Assembly (NCBI GenBank): GCA_039720395.1
Contig: JBBPBK010000095.1
Coordinates: 124,001-188,000 of the forward strand
Direction of reading: 5' to 3'
Source of the DNA: Liquidambar formosana
Lineage: Eukaryota; Streptophyta; Magnoliopsida; Saxifragales; Altingiaceae
Length of the DNA: 64,000 nt
Positions 12,401 to 27,400 of this stretch are shown here, piece by piece; position 1 is the stretch's first letter; every line of letters begins with the position of its first letter. The translations under genes were made by a program, and so were the position numbers. The notes beneath the pieces are model-generated. The model was not told where the DNA came from and made no database searches. It worked only from the letters and a program-made list of their open reading frames with translations.

Positions 12401-15400
12401 TTGCTCAGCTTCCTCTTGTCAATCTGTAAGTTGTTCTTTACTTGCATTTGTAATTGCGCGAGCCTTTATTTTCCAGATAATTAGTGAATAGTTATGGATT
12501 TGCAAATTTGTAATTGTTAGTACACTGCAGGTCTCTTTCGGGGAATTTTATCAGTGGTAATATTCCCGAGAAAATTGGTGACATTGCTACACTTGAGCGG
12601 CTGTAAGTTATTAAATTTATAGAATTGAATGTCTATTACGGAAATGACTGATGCCTGACCATTTTTATAATTTAAATTGTCTTTTCCAGGGACTTAGAAG
12701 ATAATGAACTTAGCGGACCTCTTCATGAAAATCTTGGAAATTTGAGCAACTTGCGAGTACTGTAAGACTATTTTCATTCCCTCTTTTAATATTTAAATAC
12801 CTTGAATTCTAGTTTTCAATCAATGAGTTTCTAAATCTCTTGTAGGGTTATGAGATGTCATGCATGTGTAGTAAATACACACGATGAACAAGATAAACGA
12901 ATATGTATTGAAATTCCGGTTTTACCAACCTTGTAATACCTAGAAGGGGGTTGAATAGGCCGGTATTTTAAAACGTTTTATCCAATTTTTATTCAATCAC
13001 TTCAAACCCTAAAAGCCATCAATCAATCACACATAAATTAAACTGTAAAAGAGTAAAAATATAACAAGAATTTTTACGTGGAAAACCCTAGAAGGGAAAA
13101 ACCACGGGACCTCGTCCAGTTGAAGCGAATCCACTAAGAAAGCAATGAGTACAAGACATAATACTTACAGACTCCATGGACTTAAGTAATCGCCTTCACT
13201 CCCACGACTCGTATGAGCACCCTGAAAAGTGGCCCACATGATTAAAAAGGAGTCGCCACCTCATTTTTTAAGGAAACGAGGAAAACCCTAAAAACATTTT
13301 TGTTTTAAGAAAAAAAAACAATTGAATGACTCCATCTTGAAAAACGGAAAGGCAAAAAACTAGTCTTTTTGGAAGACAAAGAAACTAGGGATTCGGAGGC
13401 TAAGTTATGACATGGGAAGATTCTAAATAAAGCCTATAGGCACCCATGTCACCCTAATTGGTCTCTTAGTTTATTTGGGCTAGCTAAATTAAAGACTTTT
13501 CCATACAAATCAATATATCATCACAAGAAAATATGCATGCAAATATTCCATCCATCCATCCACATAAAAAAGAAAAGTAAAATAGTAAAAAAAAAAAAAA
13601 AAAAAGGAAGGAAAGAAAACCTAGGATACTTGGATCCATGTGGTTCGAAAAGAATAGGGTTATAACCTAATATGGATTTATGGTAAAAACCCTAAGTTTC
13701 CTTATTTTAAAATATGGAAAGTGTGATAAATGAACCAAATTTAGAAAATAAGGTAACTTCTACAATATGGAAACTTTGGATAAAAAGATAACTTATTTTA
13801 TAAGGAAACTTCTAATAATTACCATAATTTCCTATTAAGAAATAACCCTAAAAGGGAAAAGGAAAAGATTAAGGAAAGAAAATTAAGGCACATAGTAACT
13901 TGATATCACAAAGTAACATGTTGCTAGTAATTCACATAGTAACTTGGTTTCTAGAAAGTCATATAATAACTTGATATCACATAGTAACTTGTTCTTGGGT
14001 AAGCCACATAGTAAGTCAAATGGCTGACCAGGGAAAGAAAGTGAGAAGGTGATAAGTATGGGAAGCAACGTTTGAAATTTAGGAAATTCAAGAAAACGAG
14101 GAAGGAAAATATTGCTATTAAATGAAATCCCTACAAATATGGGATTGTAGGGTGTAACTGATTTATTATCTAATTCCTTAAATGGCTGTAGGCCAATCTG
14201 TTAGGTTAACAGGTTAGGCCCCCTATCATTTTGCTTCTGTGTTATACAGACTTTTAATTTATTTTCTGACTATAGAAAAACTGAAGTTCATTGATGATTG
14301 CTTGCCTACAACCAACCCTTTAGTGGGTGTATATAGAGAACAAGAATAAATAATAATGAAATAATATATAGAAGGAAACAAATTCAATAATATTCTTTGA
14401 CTTTTTTACATTATATTTTCACAATCTCCTTCCAGGATATGCTCTTTTGATTTGTTTCCAATATCTCTTGATCCAATCCTTGATTGCCATTTTCTTGATT
14501 TAATTCCTTAATACTGAGCACCTGTGAAAGATAAAGGCATTCTAAGATTTCAATAAATAATCTCAATTCTATGTCTTGGTGGTTATTTTGCTGTTGCCAT
14601 ATTAGTATTAGTGTTATTAGTTCCCGAAGTGGGAATGAGAAGTTGAAATACCTTTTAAGTAGTTAACGTCACAAGACATCCAAACTTGCGTTAAATCGTC
14701 TTAGTCTCATCAAAATAAAAATTTATTGATCATCTTTCTAGGATTTAGCTGTCATTTGTCAAGCATGAACAACGTCATAATAAAATTTTTTTTTTCCTGT
14801 TAATATTTTCATTGAATACAATCTTCTAAGGACTAATGCCACTTCTTCAGAATTATATATATGTGGTCCCTCCAATAACCTAGTATTATCCAACTACCAA
14901 CTCCTCCAAAGTTGCAACCTTTTGTTTAATGACCATTTCAAATTGATAAAGATTTGAAATTTCTCTTTTTAAACAGTGATCTCTCTCTTAACTATTTGAC
15001 TGGATCAATCCCAGAGAGTCTTGCTCAGCTTCCCCTTGTCATTCTGTAAGTTGTTCTTTACTTGCATTTGTAAATGCGCGAGCCTTTATTCTCCAGATAA
15101 TTAGTAAATAGTTAGGGATTTGCAAATTTGTAATTGTTAGTACACTGGTCTCTTTCGGGGAATCTTATCAGTGGTAATATTCCCGAGAAAATTGGTGGCA
15201 TTGCTACACTTGAGCGGTTGTAAGTTATTAAATTTATAGAATTGAATGTCTATTACGGCAATGACTGATGCCTGACCTTGTTTAAAATTTAAATTGTCTT
15301 TTCCAGGGACTTAGAAGATAATGAACTTAGCGGACCTCTTCATGAAAATCTTGGAAATTTGAGCAACTTGCAGATACTATAAGACTATTTTCATTCCCTC

Positions 15401-18400
15401 TTTTAATATTTAAATACCTTGAATTCTAGTTGTCAATCAATGAGTTTCTAAATCTCTTATAGGGTTATGAGATGTTATGCATGTGTAGTAAATATGCACG
15501 ATGAACAAGATAAATGAATATGTACTGAAATTCTGGTTTTACCAACCTTGTAATACCTAGAAAGGGGTTGAATAGGTATTTTAATATATTTTATCCAATT
15601 TTTATTCAATCACTTCAAACCCTCAAAAGCTATCAATCAATCATACATAAATTAAACCGTAAAACAGTAAAAATATCACGAGAATTTTTACGTGGAAAAC
15701 CCTAGAAGGGAAAAACCACGGGACCTCATCCAGTTGAAGTGAATCCACTAAGAAAGCAATGAGTGCAAGACACAATACTTACAAACTCCGCGGACTTAAA
15801 GTAATCGACTTCACTCTGTAAACCCTGAAAAGTGGCCGACATGATTAAAAAGGAGTCGCCACCTCATTTTTTAAGGAAATGAGGAAAACCTTAAAAACCT
15901 TTTTGTTTTAAGAAAAAAAAAACAATGGAATGACTCCATGTTTAAAAATGGAAAGGCAAAAAACTAGTCTTTTTGGTTGACAAAAAAACTAAGGATTCGG
16001 AGGCTAAGTTATGACATAGATAGATTCTAGGCAAAGCCTATAGGCACCCATGTCACCCTAATTGGTGTCTTAGTTTATTTGGGCTAAATTAAAGTCTTTT
16101 CCATACAAATCAATATATCATCACAAGAAAATATGCATGCAAATATTCCATCCATCCATCCACATAAAATAGAAAAGTAAAATAGTAAAAAACAAGAAAG
16201 GAAAGAAAACCTAGGATACTTAGATCCTAGGGTGGACTTGAACCTTAAGGCGCCTACGTACCATGCATAGAAATTGATGGATCAAACTCCACGTGGTTCG
16301 AAAAGAACAGGGTTATAACCTAATATGGACTTATGGTAAAAACTTTATGTTTCCTTATTTTAAAATATGGAAAGTGTGATAAATAAACCAAGTTTAGAAA
16401 ATATGGTAACTTCCACAAGATGGAAACTTTGGATAAAAAGGCAACTTATTGGATAAGGAAACTTCTAATAATTACCATAATTTCATATTAAGAAATAACC
16501 CTAAAAGGGAGATGGGAATGATTAAGGAAAGAAAATTAGGGCACATAGTAACTTGATATCACAAAGTAACTTGTTGCTAGTAATTCACATAGTAACTTGG
16601 TTTCTAGTAAGTCATATGATAACTTGATATCTCATAGTAACTTGTTCTTGGGTAAGTCACATAGTAAGTCAAATAGCTAATCAGGGAGAGAAAGTGAGAA
16701 GGTGATAAGTATGGGAAGCAACGTTTGAAATTTAGGAAATTCAAGAAAACGAGGAAGGAAAATATTGCTTTTAAATGAAATCCCTACAAATATGGGATTG
16801 TAGGGTGTAACTGATTATTATCTAATTCCTTAAATGGCTGTAGGCCAATCTATTAGGCTAACAAGTTAGGCCCCCCTATCATTTTGCTTCTGTGTTATAT
16901 GGACTTTTAATTGATTTTTTTATTATAGAAAAACTGAATTTCATTGATGATTGCTTGCCTACAACCAACCCTTTAGTGGGTGTATATAGAGAACAAGAAT
17001 AAATTAGAATGAAATAAATAATAATGAAATCATATATAGAAGGAAACAAATTCAAAAATCTTCTTTGACTTTGTCCCATTATATTTCTCAATCTCCTTCC
17101 ATGGTATGCTCTTTTGATTTCTTTCCAATTTTTCTTGATCCATTCCTTGATTTTCATTTTCTTGATTTAATCCCTTAATACTGAGAACCTGTGAAAGATA
17201 AAGGCATTCTAAGATTTCAATAAATAATCCCAATTCTATGTCTTGGTGGTTATGTTAATGTTGCCATATTGGTATTAGTGTTATTAGTTCCCAAAGTGGG
17301 AATGAGAAGTTGAAACACGTTTTAAGTAGTTAATGTCACAAGACATCCAAACTTGCGTTAAATCGTCATAGTCTCATCTAATTAAAAATTTATTGATCAT
17401 ATTTCTACGATTTAGGTATCACTTGTCTAGCATGAACGACGTCATAATAATTTTTTTTCTCTTGTTAATATTTTCATTGAATACAATCTTCTAAGTACTA
17501 ATGCCACTTCTTCAGAATTATCTATATGTAGTCCCTCCAACAACCAAGTAGAATCCAACTACCAAGTCTCCTCCAAAGTTGCAACCTTCTGTTAAATGAC
17601 CATTTCAAATTAAGAAAGACTTGAAGTTTCTCTTTTTAAACAGTGATCTCTCTCGTAACTATTTGACTGGATCAATCCAAGAGAGTCTTGCTCAGCTTCC
17701 CCTTGTCAATCTGTAAATTGTTCTTTACTTGCATTTGTAAATGCGCGAGCCTTTATTTTCCAGATAATTAGTGAATAGTTATGGACTTGCAAATTTGTAA
17801 TTGTTAGTACACTGCAGGTCTCTTGCGGGGAATTTTATCAATGGTAATATTCCCGAGAAAATTGGTGACATTGCTACACTTGAGCGGCTGTAAGTTATTA
17901 AATTTATAGAATTGAATGTCTATTACGGCAATGACTGATGCCTGACCATTTTTATAATTTAAATTGTCTTTTCCAGGGACTTAGAAGATAATGAACTTAG
18001 CGGACCTCTTCATGAAAATCTTGGAAATTTGAGCAACTTGCGAGTACTGTAAGACTATTTTCATTCCCTCTTTTAATATTTAAATACCTTGAATTCTAGT
18101 TGTCAATCAATGAGTTTCTAAATCTCTTGTAGGGTTATGAGATGTCATGCATGTGTAGTAAATACGCACGATGAACAAGATAAACGAATATGTATTGAAA
18201 TTCCGGTTTTACCAACCTTGTAATTCCTAGAAGGGGGTTGAATAGGCCGGTATTTTAATATGTTTTATCTAATTTTTATTCAATCACTTCAAACCCTAAA
18301 AGCCATCAATCAATCACACATAAATTAAACATAAAAGAGTAAAAATATAACGTGAATTTTTACGTGGAAAACCCTAAAAGGGAAAAACCACGGGACCTCG

Positions 18401-21400
18401 TCCAGTTGAAGCGAATCCACTAAGAAAGCAATGAGTACAAGACATAATACTTACAGACTCCACGGACTTAAGTAATCGCCTTCACTCCCACGACTCGTAT
18501 GAGCACCCTGAAAAGTGGCCCACATGAAAGGAGTCGCCACCTCATTTTTTAAGGAAACTAGGAAAACCCTAAAAACATTTTTGTTTTAAGAAAAAAAAAA
18601 CAATTGAATGACTCCATATTGAAAAATGGAAAGGCAAAAGCCTAGTCTTTTTGGAAGACAAAGAAACTAGGGATTCGGAGGCTAAGTTATGACATGGGAA
18701 GATTCTAAATAAAGCCTATAGGTACCCATGTCACCCTAATTGGTCTCTTAGTTTATTTGGGCTAGCTAAATTAAAGACTTTTCCATACAAATCAATATAT
18801 CATTACAAGAAAATATGCATGCAAATATTCCATCCATCCATCCACATAAAAAAGAAAAGTAAAATAGTAAAAAAAAAAAAAAAAGAAAGGAAAGAAAACC
18901 TAGGATACTTGGATCCATGTGGTTCGAAAAGAATAGGGTTATAACCTAATATAGATTTATGGTAAAACCCTAAGTTTCCTTATTTTAAAATATGGAAAGT
19001 GTGATAAATAAACCAAATTTAGAAAATAAGGTAACTTCTACAATATGGAAACTTTGGATAAAAAGATAACTTATTTTATAAGGAAACTTCTAATAATTAC
19101 AATAATTTCCTATTAAGAAATAACCCTAAAAGGGAGAAGGAAAAGATTAAGGAAAGAAAATTAGGGCACATAGTAACTTAATATCACAAAGTAACATGTT
19201 GCTAGTAATTCACATAGTAACTTGGTTTCTAGAAAGTCATATAATAACTTGATATCACATAGTAACTTGTTCTTGGGTAAGCCACATAGTAAGTCAAATG
19301 GCTGACCAGGGAAAGAAAGTGAGAAGGTGATAAGTATGGGAAGCAACGTTTGAAATTTAGGAAATTCAAGAAAACGAGGAAGGAAAATATTGCTATTAAA
19401 TGAAATCCCTACAAATATGGGATTGTAGGGTGTAACTGATTTATTATCTAATTCCTTAAATGGCTGTAGGCCAATCTATTAGGTTAACAGGTTAGGCCCC
19501 CTATCATTTTGCTTCTGTGTTATACAGACTTTTAATTTATTTTCTGACTATAGAAAAACTGAAGTTCATTGATGATTGCTTGCCTACAACCAACCCTTTA
19601 GTGGGTGTATATAGAGAACAAGAATAAATAATAATGAAATACTATATAGAAGGAAACAAATTCAAAAATATTCTTTGACTTTTTTACATTATATTTTCAC
19701 AATCTCCTTCCAGGATATGCTCTTTTGATTTGTTTCCAATATCTCTTGATCCAATCCTTGATTGCCATTTTCTTGATTTAATTCCTTAATACTGAGCACC
19801 TGTGAAAGATAAAGGCATTCTAAGATTTCAATAAATAATCTCAATTCTATGTCTTAGTGGTTATGTTGATGTTGCCGTATTAGTATTAGTGTTATTAGTT
19901 CCCAAAGTGGGAATGAGAAGTTGAAACACCTTTTCAGTAGTTAATGTCACAAGACATCCAAACTTGCGTTAAATCGTCTTAGTCTCATCAAATTAAAAAT
20001 TTATTGATCATCTTTCTAGGATTTAGCTGTCACTTTTCAAGCATGAACGACGTCATAATAAATTTTTTTTTTCCTGTTAATATTTTCATTGAATACAATC
20101 TTCTAAGGACTAATGCCACTTCTTCAGAATTATATATATGTAGTCCCTCCAACAACCTAGTAGAATCCAACTACCAATTCTCCTCCAAAGTTGCAACCTT
20201 TTGTTTATTGACCATTTCAAATTGAGAAAGACTTGAAGTTTCTCTTTTTAAACAGTGATCTCTCTCATAACTATTTGACTGGATCAATCCCAGAGAGTCT
20301 TGCTCAGCTTCCCCTTGTCAATCTGTAAGTTGTTCTTTACTTGCATTTGTAATTGCGCGAGCCTTTGTTTTCCAGATAATTTGTGAATAGTTATGGATTT
20401 GCAAATTTGTAATTGTTAGTACACTGCAGGTCTCTTTCGGGGAATTTTATCAGTGGTAATATTCCCGAGAAAATTGGTGACATTGCTACACTTGAGCTGC
20501 TGTAAGTTATTAAATTTATAGAATTGAATGTCTATTACGGAAATGACTGATGCCTGACCATTTTTATAATTTAAATTGTCTTTTCCAGGGACTTAGAAGA
20601 TAATGAACTTAGCGGACCTCTTCATGAAAATCTTGGAAATTTGAGCAACTTGCAGATACTGTAAGACTATTTTCATTCCCTTTTTTAATATTTAAATACC
20701 TTGAATTCTAGTTGTCAATCAATGAGTTTCTAAATCTCTTGTAGGGTTATGAGATGTTATGCATGTGTAGTAAATATGCACGATGAACAAGATAAATGAA
20801 TATGTACTGAAATTCTGGTTTTACCAACCTTGTAATACCTAGAAAGGGGTTGAATAGGTATTTTAATATATTTTATCCAATTTTTATTCAATCACTTCAA
20901 ACCCTCAAAAGCTATCAATCAATCATACATAAATTAAACCGTAAAACAGTAAAAATATCACGAGAATTTTTACGTGGAAAACCCTAGAAGGGAAAAACCA
21001 CGGGACCTCATCCAGTTGAAGTGAATCCACTAAGAAAGCAATGAGTACAAGACACAATACTTATAGACTCCACGGACTTAAAGTAATCGCCTTCACTCTA
21101 TAAACCCTGAAAAGTGGCCGACATGATTAAAAAGGAGTCGCCACCTTTTTTTTTTAAGGAAATGAGGAAAACCCTAAAACCCTTTTTGTTTTAAGAAAAA
21201 AAAAACAATGAAATGACTCCATGTTTAAAAATGGAAAGGCAAAAAACAAGTCTTTTTGCATGCAAATATTCCATCCATCCATCCACATAAAATAGAAAAG
21301 TAAAATAGTAAAAAAAAAACAAGAAAGGAAAGAAAGCCTAAGATACTTAGATCCTAGGGTGGACTTGAACCTCAAGGCGCCTACGTACCATGCATAGAAA

Positions 21401-24400
21401 TTGATGGATCAAACTGCACGTGGTTCGAAAAGAACAGGGTTATAACCTAATATGGACTTATGGTAAAAACTTTATGTTTCCTTATTTTAAAATATGGAAA
21501 GTGTGATAAATAAACCAAGTTTAGAAAATATGGTAACTTCCACAAGATGGAAACTTTGGATAAAAAGGCAACTTATTGGATAAGGAAACTTCTAATAATT
21601 ACCTTAATTTCATATTAAGAAATAACCCTAAAAAGGAGATGGGAAAGATTAAGGAAAGAAAATTAGGGCACATAGTAACTTGATATCACAAAGTAACTTG
21701 TTGCTAGTAATTCACATAGTAACTTGGTTTCTAGTAAGTCATATGATAACTTGATATCTCATAGTAACTTGTTCTTGGGTAAGTCACATAGTAAGTCAAA
21801 TAGCTAATCAGGGAGAGAAAGTGAGAAGGTGATAAGTATGGGAAGCAACATTTGAAATTTAGGAAATTCAAGAAAACGAGGAAGGAAAATATTGCTTTTA
21901 AATGAAATCCCTACAAATATGGGATTGTAGGGTGTAACTGATTATTATCTAATTCCTTAAATGGCTGTAGGCCAATCTATTAGGCTAACAGGTTAGGCCC
22001 CCCTATCATTTTGCTTCTGTGTTATATGGACTTTTAATTGATTTTTTTATTATAGAAAAACTGAATTTCATTGATGATTGCTTGCCTACAACCAACCCTT
22101 TAGTGGGTGTATATAGAGAACAAGAATAAATTAGAATGAAATAAATAATAATGAAATCATATATAGAAGGAAACAAATTCAAAAATATTCTTTGACTTTG
22201 TCCCATTATATTTTCTCAATCTCCTTCCATGGTATGCTCTTTTGATTTCTTTCCAATTTTTCTTGATCCATTCCTTGATTTTCATTTTCTTGATTTAATC
22301 CCTTAATACTGAGAACCTGTGAAAGATAAAGGCATTCTAAGATTTCAATAAATAATCTCAATTCTATGTCTTGGTGGTTATGTTAATGTTGCCATATTAG
22401 TATTAGTTTTATTCGTTCCCAAAGTGGGAATGAGAAGTTGAAACACGTTTTAAGTAGTTAATGTCACAAGACATCCAAACTTGCGTTAAATCGTCATAGT
22501 CTCATCTAATTAAAAATTTATTGATCATATTTCTACGATTTAGTTGTCACTGGTCTAGCATGAGCGACGTCATAATAATTTTTTTTCTCCTGTTAATATT
22601 TTCATTGAATACAATCTTCTAAGTACTAATGCCACTTCTTCAGAATTATATATATGTAGTCCCTCCAACAACCAAGTAGAATCCATCTACCAAGTCTCCT
22701 CCAAAGTTGCAACCTTCTGTTTAATGACCATTTCAAATTAAGAAAGACTTGAAGTTTCTCTTTTTATACAGTGTTCTCTCTCGTAACTATTTGACTGGAT
22801 CAATCCCAGAGAGTCTTGCTCAGCTTCCCCTTGTCAATCTGTAAGTTGTTCTTTACTTGCATTTGTAAATGCACGAACCTTTATTTTCCAGATAATTAGT
22901 GAATAGTTACGGATTTGCAAATTTGTACTTGTTGGTACACTGCAGGTCCCTGTTGGGGAATCGTATCAGTGGTAATATTCCCGAGAAAATTGGTGACATT
23001 ACTACACTTGAGCGGCTGTAAGTTATTAAATTTATAGAATTGAATGTCTATTACGGCAATGACTGATGCCTGACCTTGTTTATAATTTAAATTGTCTTTT
23101 CCAGGGACTTGAAAGATAATCAACTTAGCGGACCTCTTCATGAAAATCTTGGAAATTTGCGCAACTTACGGAAACTGTATGACTGTTTCCATTCCCTCTT
23201 TTAATATTTAAATACCTTGAATTCTAGTTGTCAATCAATGAGTTTCTAAATCTCTTGTTGGGTTATGAGATGTCATGCATGTGTAATAAATATGAACGAT
23301 GAACATGATAAATGAATATGTATTTAAATTCCAGTTTTACCAACCTTGTAATACCTAGAAGGGGGTTGAATTGGTATTTTAATATATTTTATCCAATTTT
23401 TATTCAATCACTTCGAACCCTAAAAGCTATCAATCAATCACACATAAATTGAACTTTAAAACAGTAAAAATATCACGAGAAATTTGACGTGGAAAACCCT
23501 AGAAGGGAAAAACAACGGGACCTCGTCTAGTTGAAGCGAATCCACTAAGAAAGCAATGAATACAAGACACAATACTTACTGACTCCACTGACTTAAGTAA
23601 TCACCTTCACTCCCACGACTCGTATGTGAACCCTGAAAAGTGGCCCACATAATTAAAAAGGAATTGCCACCTCATTTTTTAAGGAAACGAGGAAAACCCT
23701 AAAACCTTTTGTTTTAAGAAAAAAAAAAACAATTGAATGACTCCATGTTTAACAATGGAAAGGCAAAAAACTAGTCTTTCTAGAAGACAAAGAAACTAGG
23801 GATTCGGAGGCTAAGTTATGACATGGGAAGATTCTAGGCAAAGCCTATAGGCACCCATGCCAGCCTAATTTGTCTTTTAGTTTATTTGGGCCAAATTAAA
23901 GTCTTTTCCATACAAATAAATATATCATCACAAGAAAATATGCAAGCAAATATTCCATCCATCCATCCATCCACATAAAAAAGAAAAGAAAAACAGTATA
24001 AAAAAAAATAAAAAAAAGGAAAGAAAACCTGGGATACTTGGATCCTAGGGCAGACTTGAACCTCAAAGCGCCTATGTACCATGCATAGAAATAGATGGAT
24101 CAAACTCGACGTGGTTCGAAAAGAACAGGGTTATAACCTAATATGGACTTATGTTAAAAACCCTATGTTTCCTTATTTTAAAATATGGAAAGTGTGATAA
24201 ATAAACCAAGTTTAGAAAATAAGGTAACTTCCACAAGATGGAAACTTTGGATAAAAAGACAACTTATTTGATAAGGAAACTTCTCATAATTACCACAATT
24301 TCCTATTAAGAAATAACCCTAAAAGGGAGAAGAGAAAGATTAAGGAAAGAAAATTAGGGCACATAGTAACTTGATATCACAAAGTAGCTTGTTGCTAGTA

Positions 24401-27400
24401 ATTCACATAGTAACTTGGTTTCTAGTAAGTCATATAATAACTTGATATCACATAGTAACTTGTTCTTGGGTAAGTCACATAGTAAGTCAAATGGCTGATC
24501 AGGGAGAGAAAGTGAGAAGGTGATAAGTATGGGAAGCAACGTTTGAAATTTTGGAAATTCAAGAAAACGAGGAAGGAAAACATTGCTATTAAATGAAATC
24601 CCTACAAATAAGGGATTGTAGGGTGTAATTGATTATTATCTAATTCCTTAAATGGCTGTAAGGCCAATCTATTAGGCTAACAGGTTAGGCCCCCCTATCA
24701 TTTTGCTTCTATGTTATATGGATTTTTAATTGATTTTCTGGGGATAGAAAAACTGAATTTCATTGATGATTGCTTGCCTGCAACCAACCCTTTTATGGGT
24801 TTATATAGAGAACAAGAATAAATAAGAATGAAATAAACAATAATGAAATCATATATAGAAGGAAACAAATTCAAAAATCTTCTTTGACTTTTTTACATTA
24901 TATTTTCACAATCTCCTTCCATGATATGCTCTTTTGATTTGTTTCCAATTTTTCTTGATCCATTCCTTGATTGCAATTTTCTTGATTTAATCCCTTAATA
25001 TTGAGAACCTGTGAAAGATAAAGGCATTCTAAGATTTCAATAAATAATCTCAATACTATGTCTTGGTGGTTATGTTGATGTTGCCATATTAGTATTAGTG
25101 TTATTAGTTCCCAAAGTGGGAATGAGAAGTAGAAACACCTTTTAAGTTGTTAATGTCACAAGATATCCAAACTTCGTTAAATCGTCATAGTCTCATCAAA
25201 TTAAAAATTTATTGATCATCTTTCTAGGATTTAGCTGTCACTTGTCTAGCATGCACAACGTCATAATAATTTTTTTTTTTTCCTGTTAATATTTTCATTG
25301 AATACAATCTTCTATGGACTAATGCCACTTCTTCAAAATTATATATATGTACTCCCTCCAACAACCTAGTAGAATCCAACGACGAACTCTCCTCCAAAGT
25401 TGCAACCTTCTATTTAATAACCATTTCAAATTAAGAAAGACTTGAAGTTTCTCTTTTTAAACAGTGATCTCTCTCGTAACTATTTGACTGGATCAATCCC
25501 AGAGAGTCTTGCTCAGCTTCCCCTTGTCGTTCTGTAAGTTATTCTTTACTTTCATTTGTAAATGCGCAAGCCTTTATTTTCCAGATAATTAGTGAATAGT
25601 TACGGATTTGCAAATTTGTACTTGTTGGTACACTGCAGGTCCCTTTTGGGGAATCGTATCAGTGGTAATATTCCCGAGAAAATTGGTGACATTACTACAC
25701 TTGAGCGGCTGTAAGTTATTAAATTTATAGAATTGAATGTCTATTACAGCAATGACTGATGCCTGACCTTGTTTATAATTTAAATTGTCTTTTCCAGGGA
25801 CTTGAAAGATAATCAACTTAGCGGACCTCTTCATGAAAACCTTGGAAATTTGAGCAAGTTGTGGAAACTGTAAAACTTTTTTCATTCCCTTTTTTAATAT
25901 TTAAATAACTTGAATTCTAGTTGTTAATCAATGAGTTTCTAAATCTCTTGTAGGGTTATGAGATGTCATGCATGTGTAGTAAATATGCACGATGAACAAT
26001 ATAAATGACTATGTATTGAAATTTCGGTTTTACCAACCTTATAATACCTAGAAGGGGGTTGAATTGGTATTTTAATATATTTTATCCAATTTTTATTCAA
26101 TCACTTCAAACCCTAAAAGCTATCAATCAATCACACATAAATTAAACTGTAAAACAGTAAAAATATCATGAGAATTTTTACGGGGAAAACCCTAGAGGGG
26201 AAAAACCATGAGACCTCATCCAGTTGAAGCAAATCCACTAAGAAAGCAATGAGTACAAGAAACAATACTTACAGACTCCACGGACTTAAGTAATTGCCTT
26301 CACTCCCATGACCAGTATATGAACCCTGAAAAGTGGACCACATGATTAAAAGGAGTCGCCACCTCATTTTTTAAGGAAACGAGGTAAACCTTAAAAACCT
26401 TTTTGTTTTAAGAAAAAAAAACAATTGAATGACTCCATGTTTAAAAATAGAAAGGCAAAAAACTAGTCTTTTTGGAAGACAAAGAAACTAGGGATTCAGA
26501 GGCTAAGTTATGACATGGGAAGATTCTAGGCAAAGCCTATAGGCACCCATGTCACCCTAATTGGTCTCTTAGTTTATTTGGGCTAAATTAAAGTCTTTTC
26601 CATACAAATCAATATATGATTACAAGAAAATATGCATGCAAATATTCCATCCATCCATCCACATAAAAAAGGAAAGAAATATCATAAAATAAAATAAAAA
26701 ATAGAAAGGAAAGAAAACCTAGGATACTTGGATCCTAGGGCGGACTTGAACCTCAAAGCACCTACGTACCATGCATAGAAATAGATGGATCAAACTTCAC
26801 GTGGTTAAAAAAGAATAGGGTTATAACCTAATATGGACTTATGGTAAAAACCCTAAGTTTCCTTATTTTAAAACATGGAAAGTGTGATAAATAAACCAAG
26901 TTTAGAAAATAAGGTAACTTCCACAAGACGGAAACGTTGGATAAAAAGGCAATTTATTTTATAAGGAAACTTCTAATAATTACCATAATTTTCTATTAAG
27001 AAATAATCCTAAAAGGGAGAAAGGAAACATTAAGGAAAGAAAATTAGGGCACATAGTTACTTGTTATCACGAAGTAACTTGTTGCTAGTAATTCACTTAG
27101 TAACTTGGTTTCTATTAAGTCATATAATAACTTGATATCACATAGTAACTTGGTCTTGGGTAAGTCACTTAGTAAGTCAAATGGCTGATCAGGGAGGGAA
27201 AGTGAGAAGGTGATAAGTATGGGAAGCAACGTTTGAAATTTAGGAAATCCAAGAAAACGAGGAAGGAAAATATTGCTATTAAATGAAATCCCTACAAATA
27301 TGGGATTGTAGGGTGTTACTGATTATTATCTAATTCCTTAAATGGCTGTGGGCCAATCTATTAGGTTAACAGGTTAGGCCCCCTTATCATTTTGCTTCTG

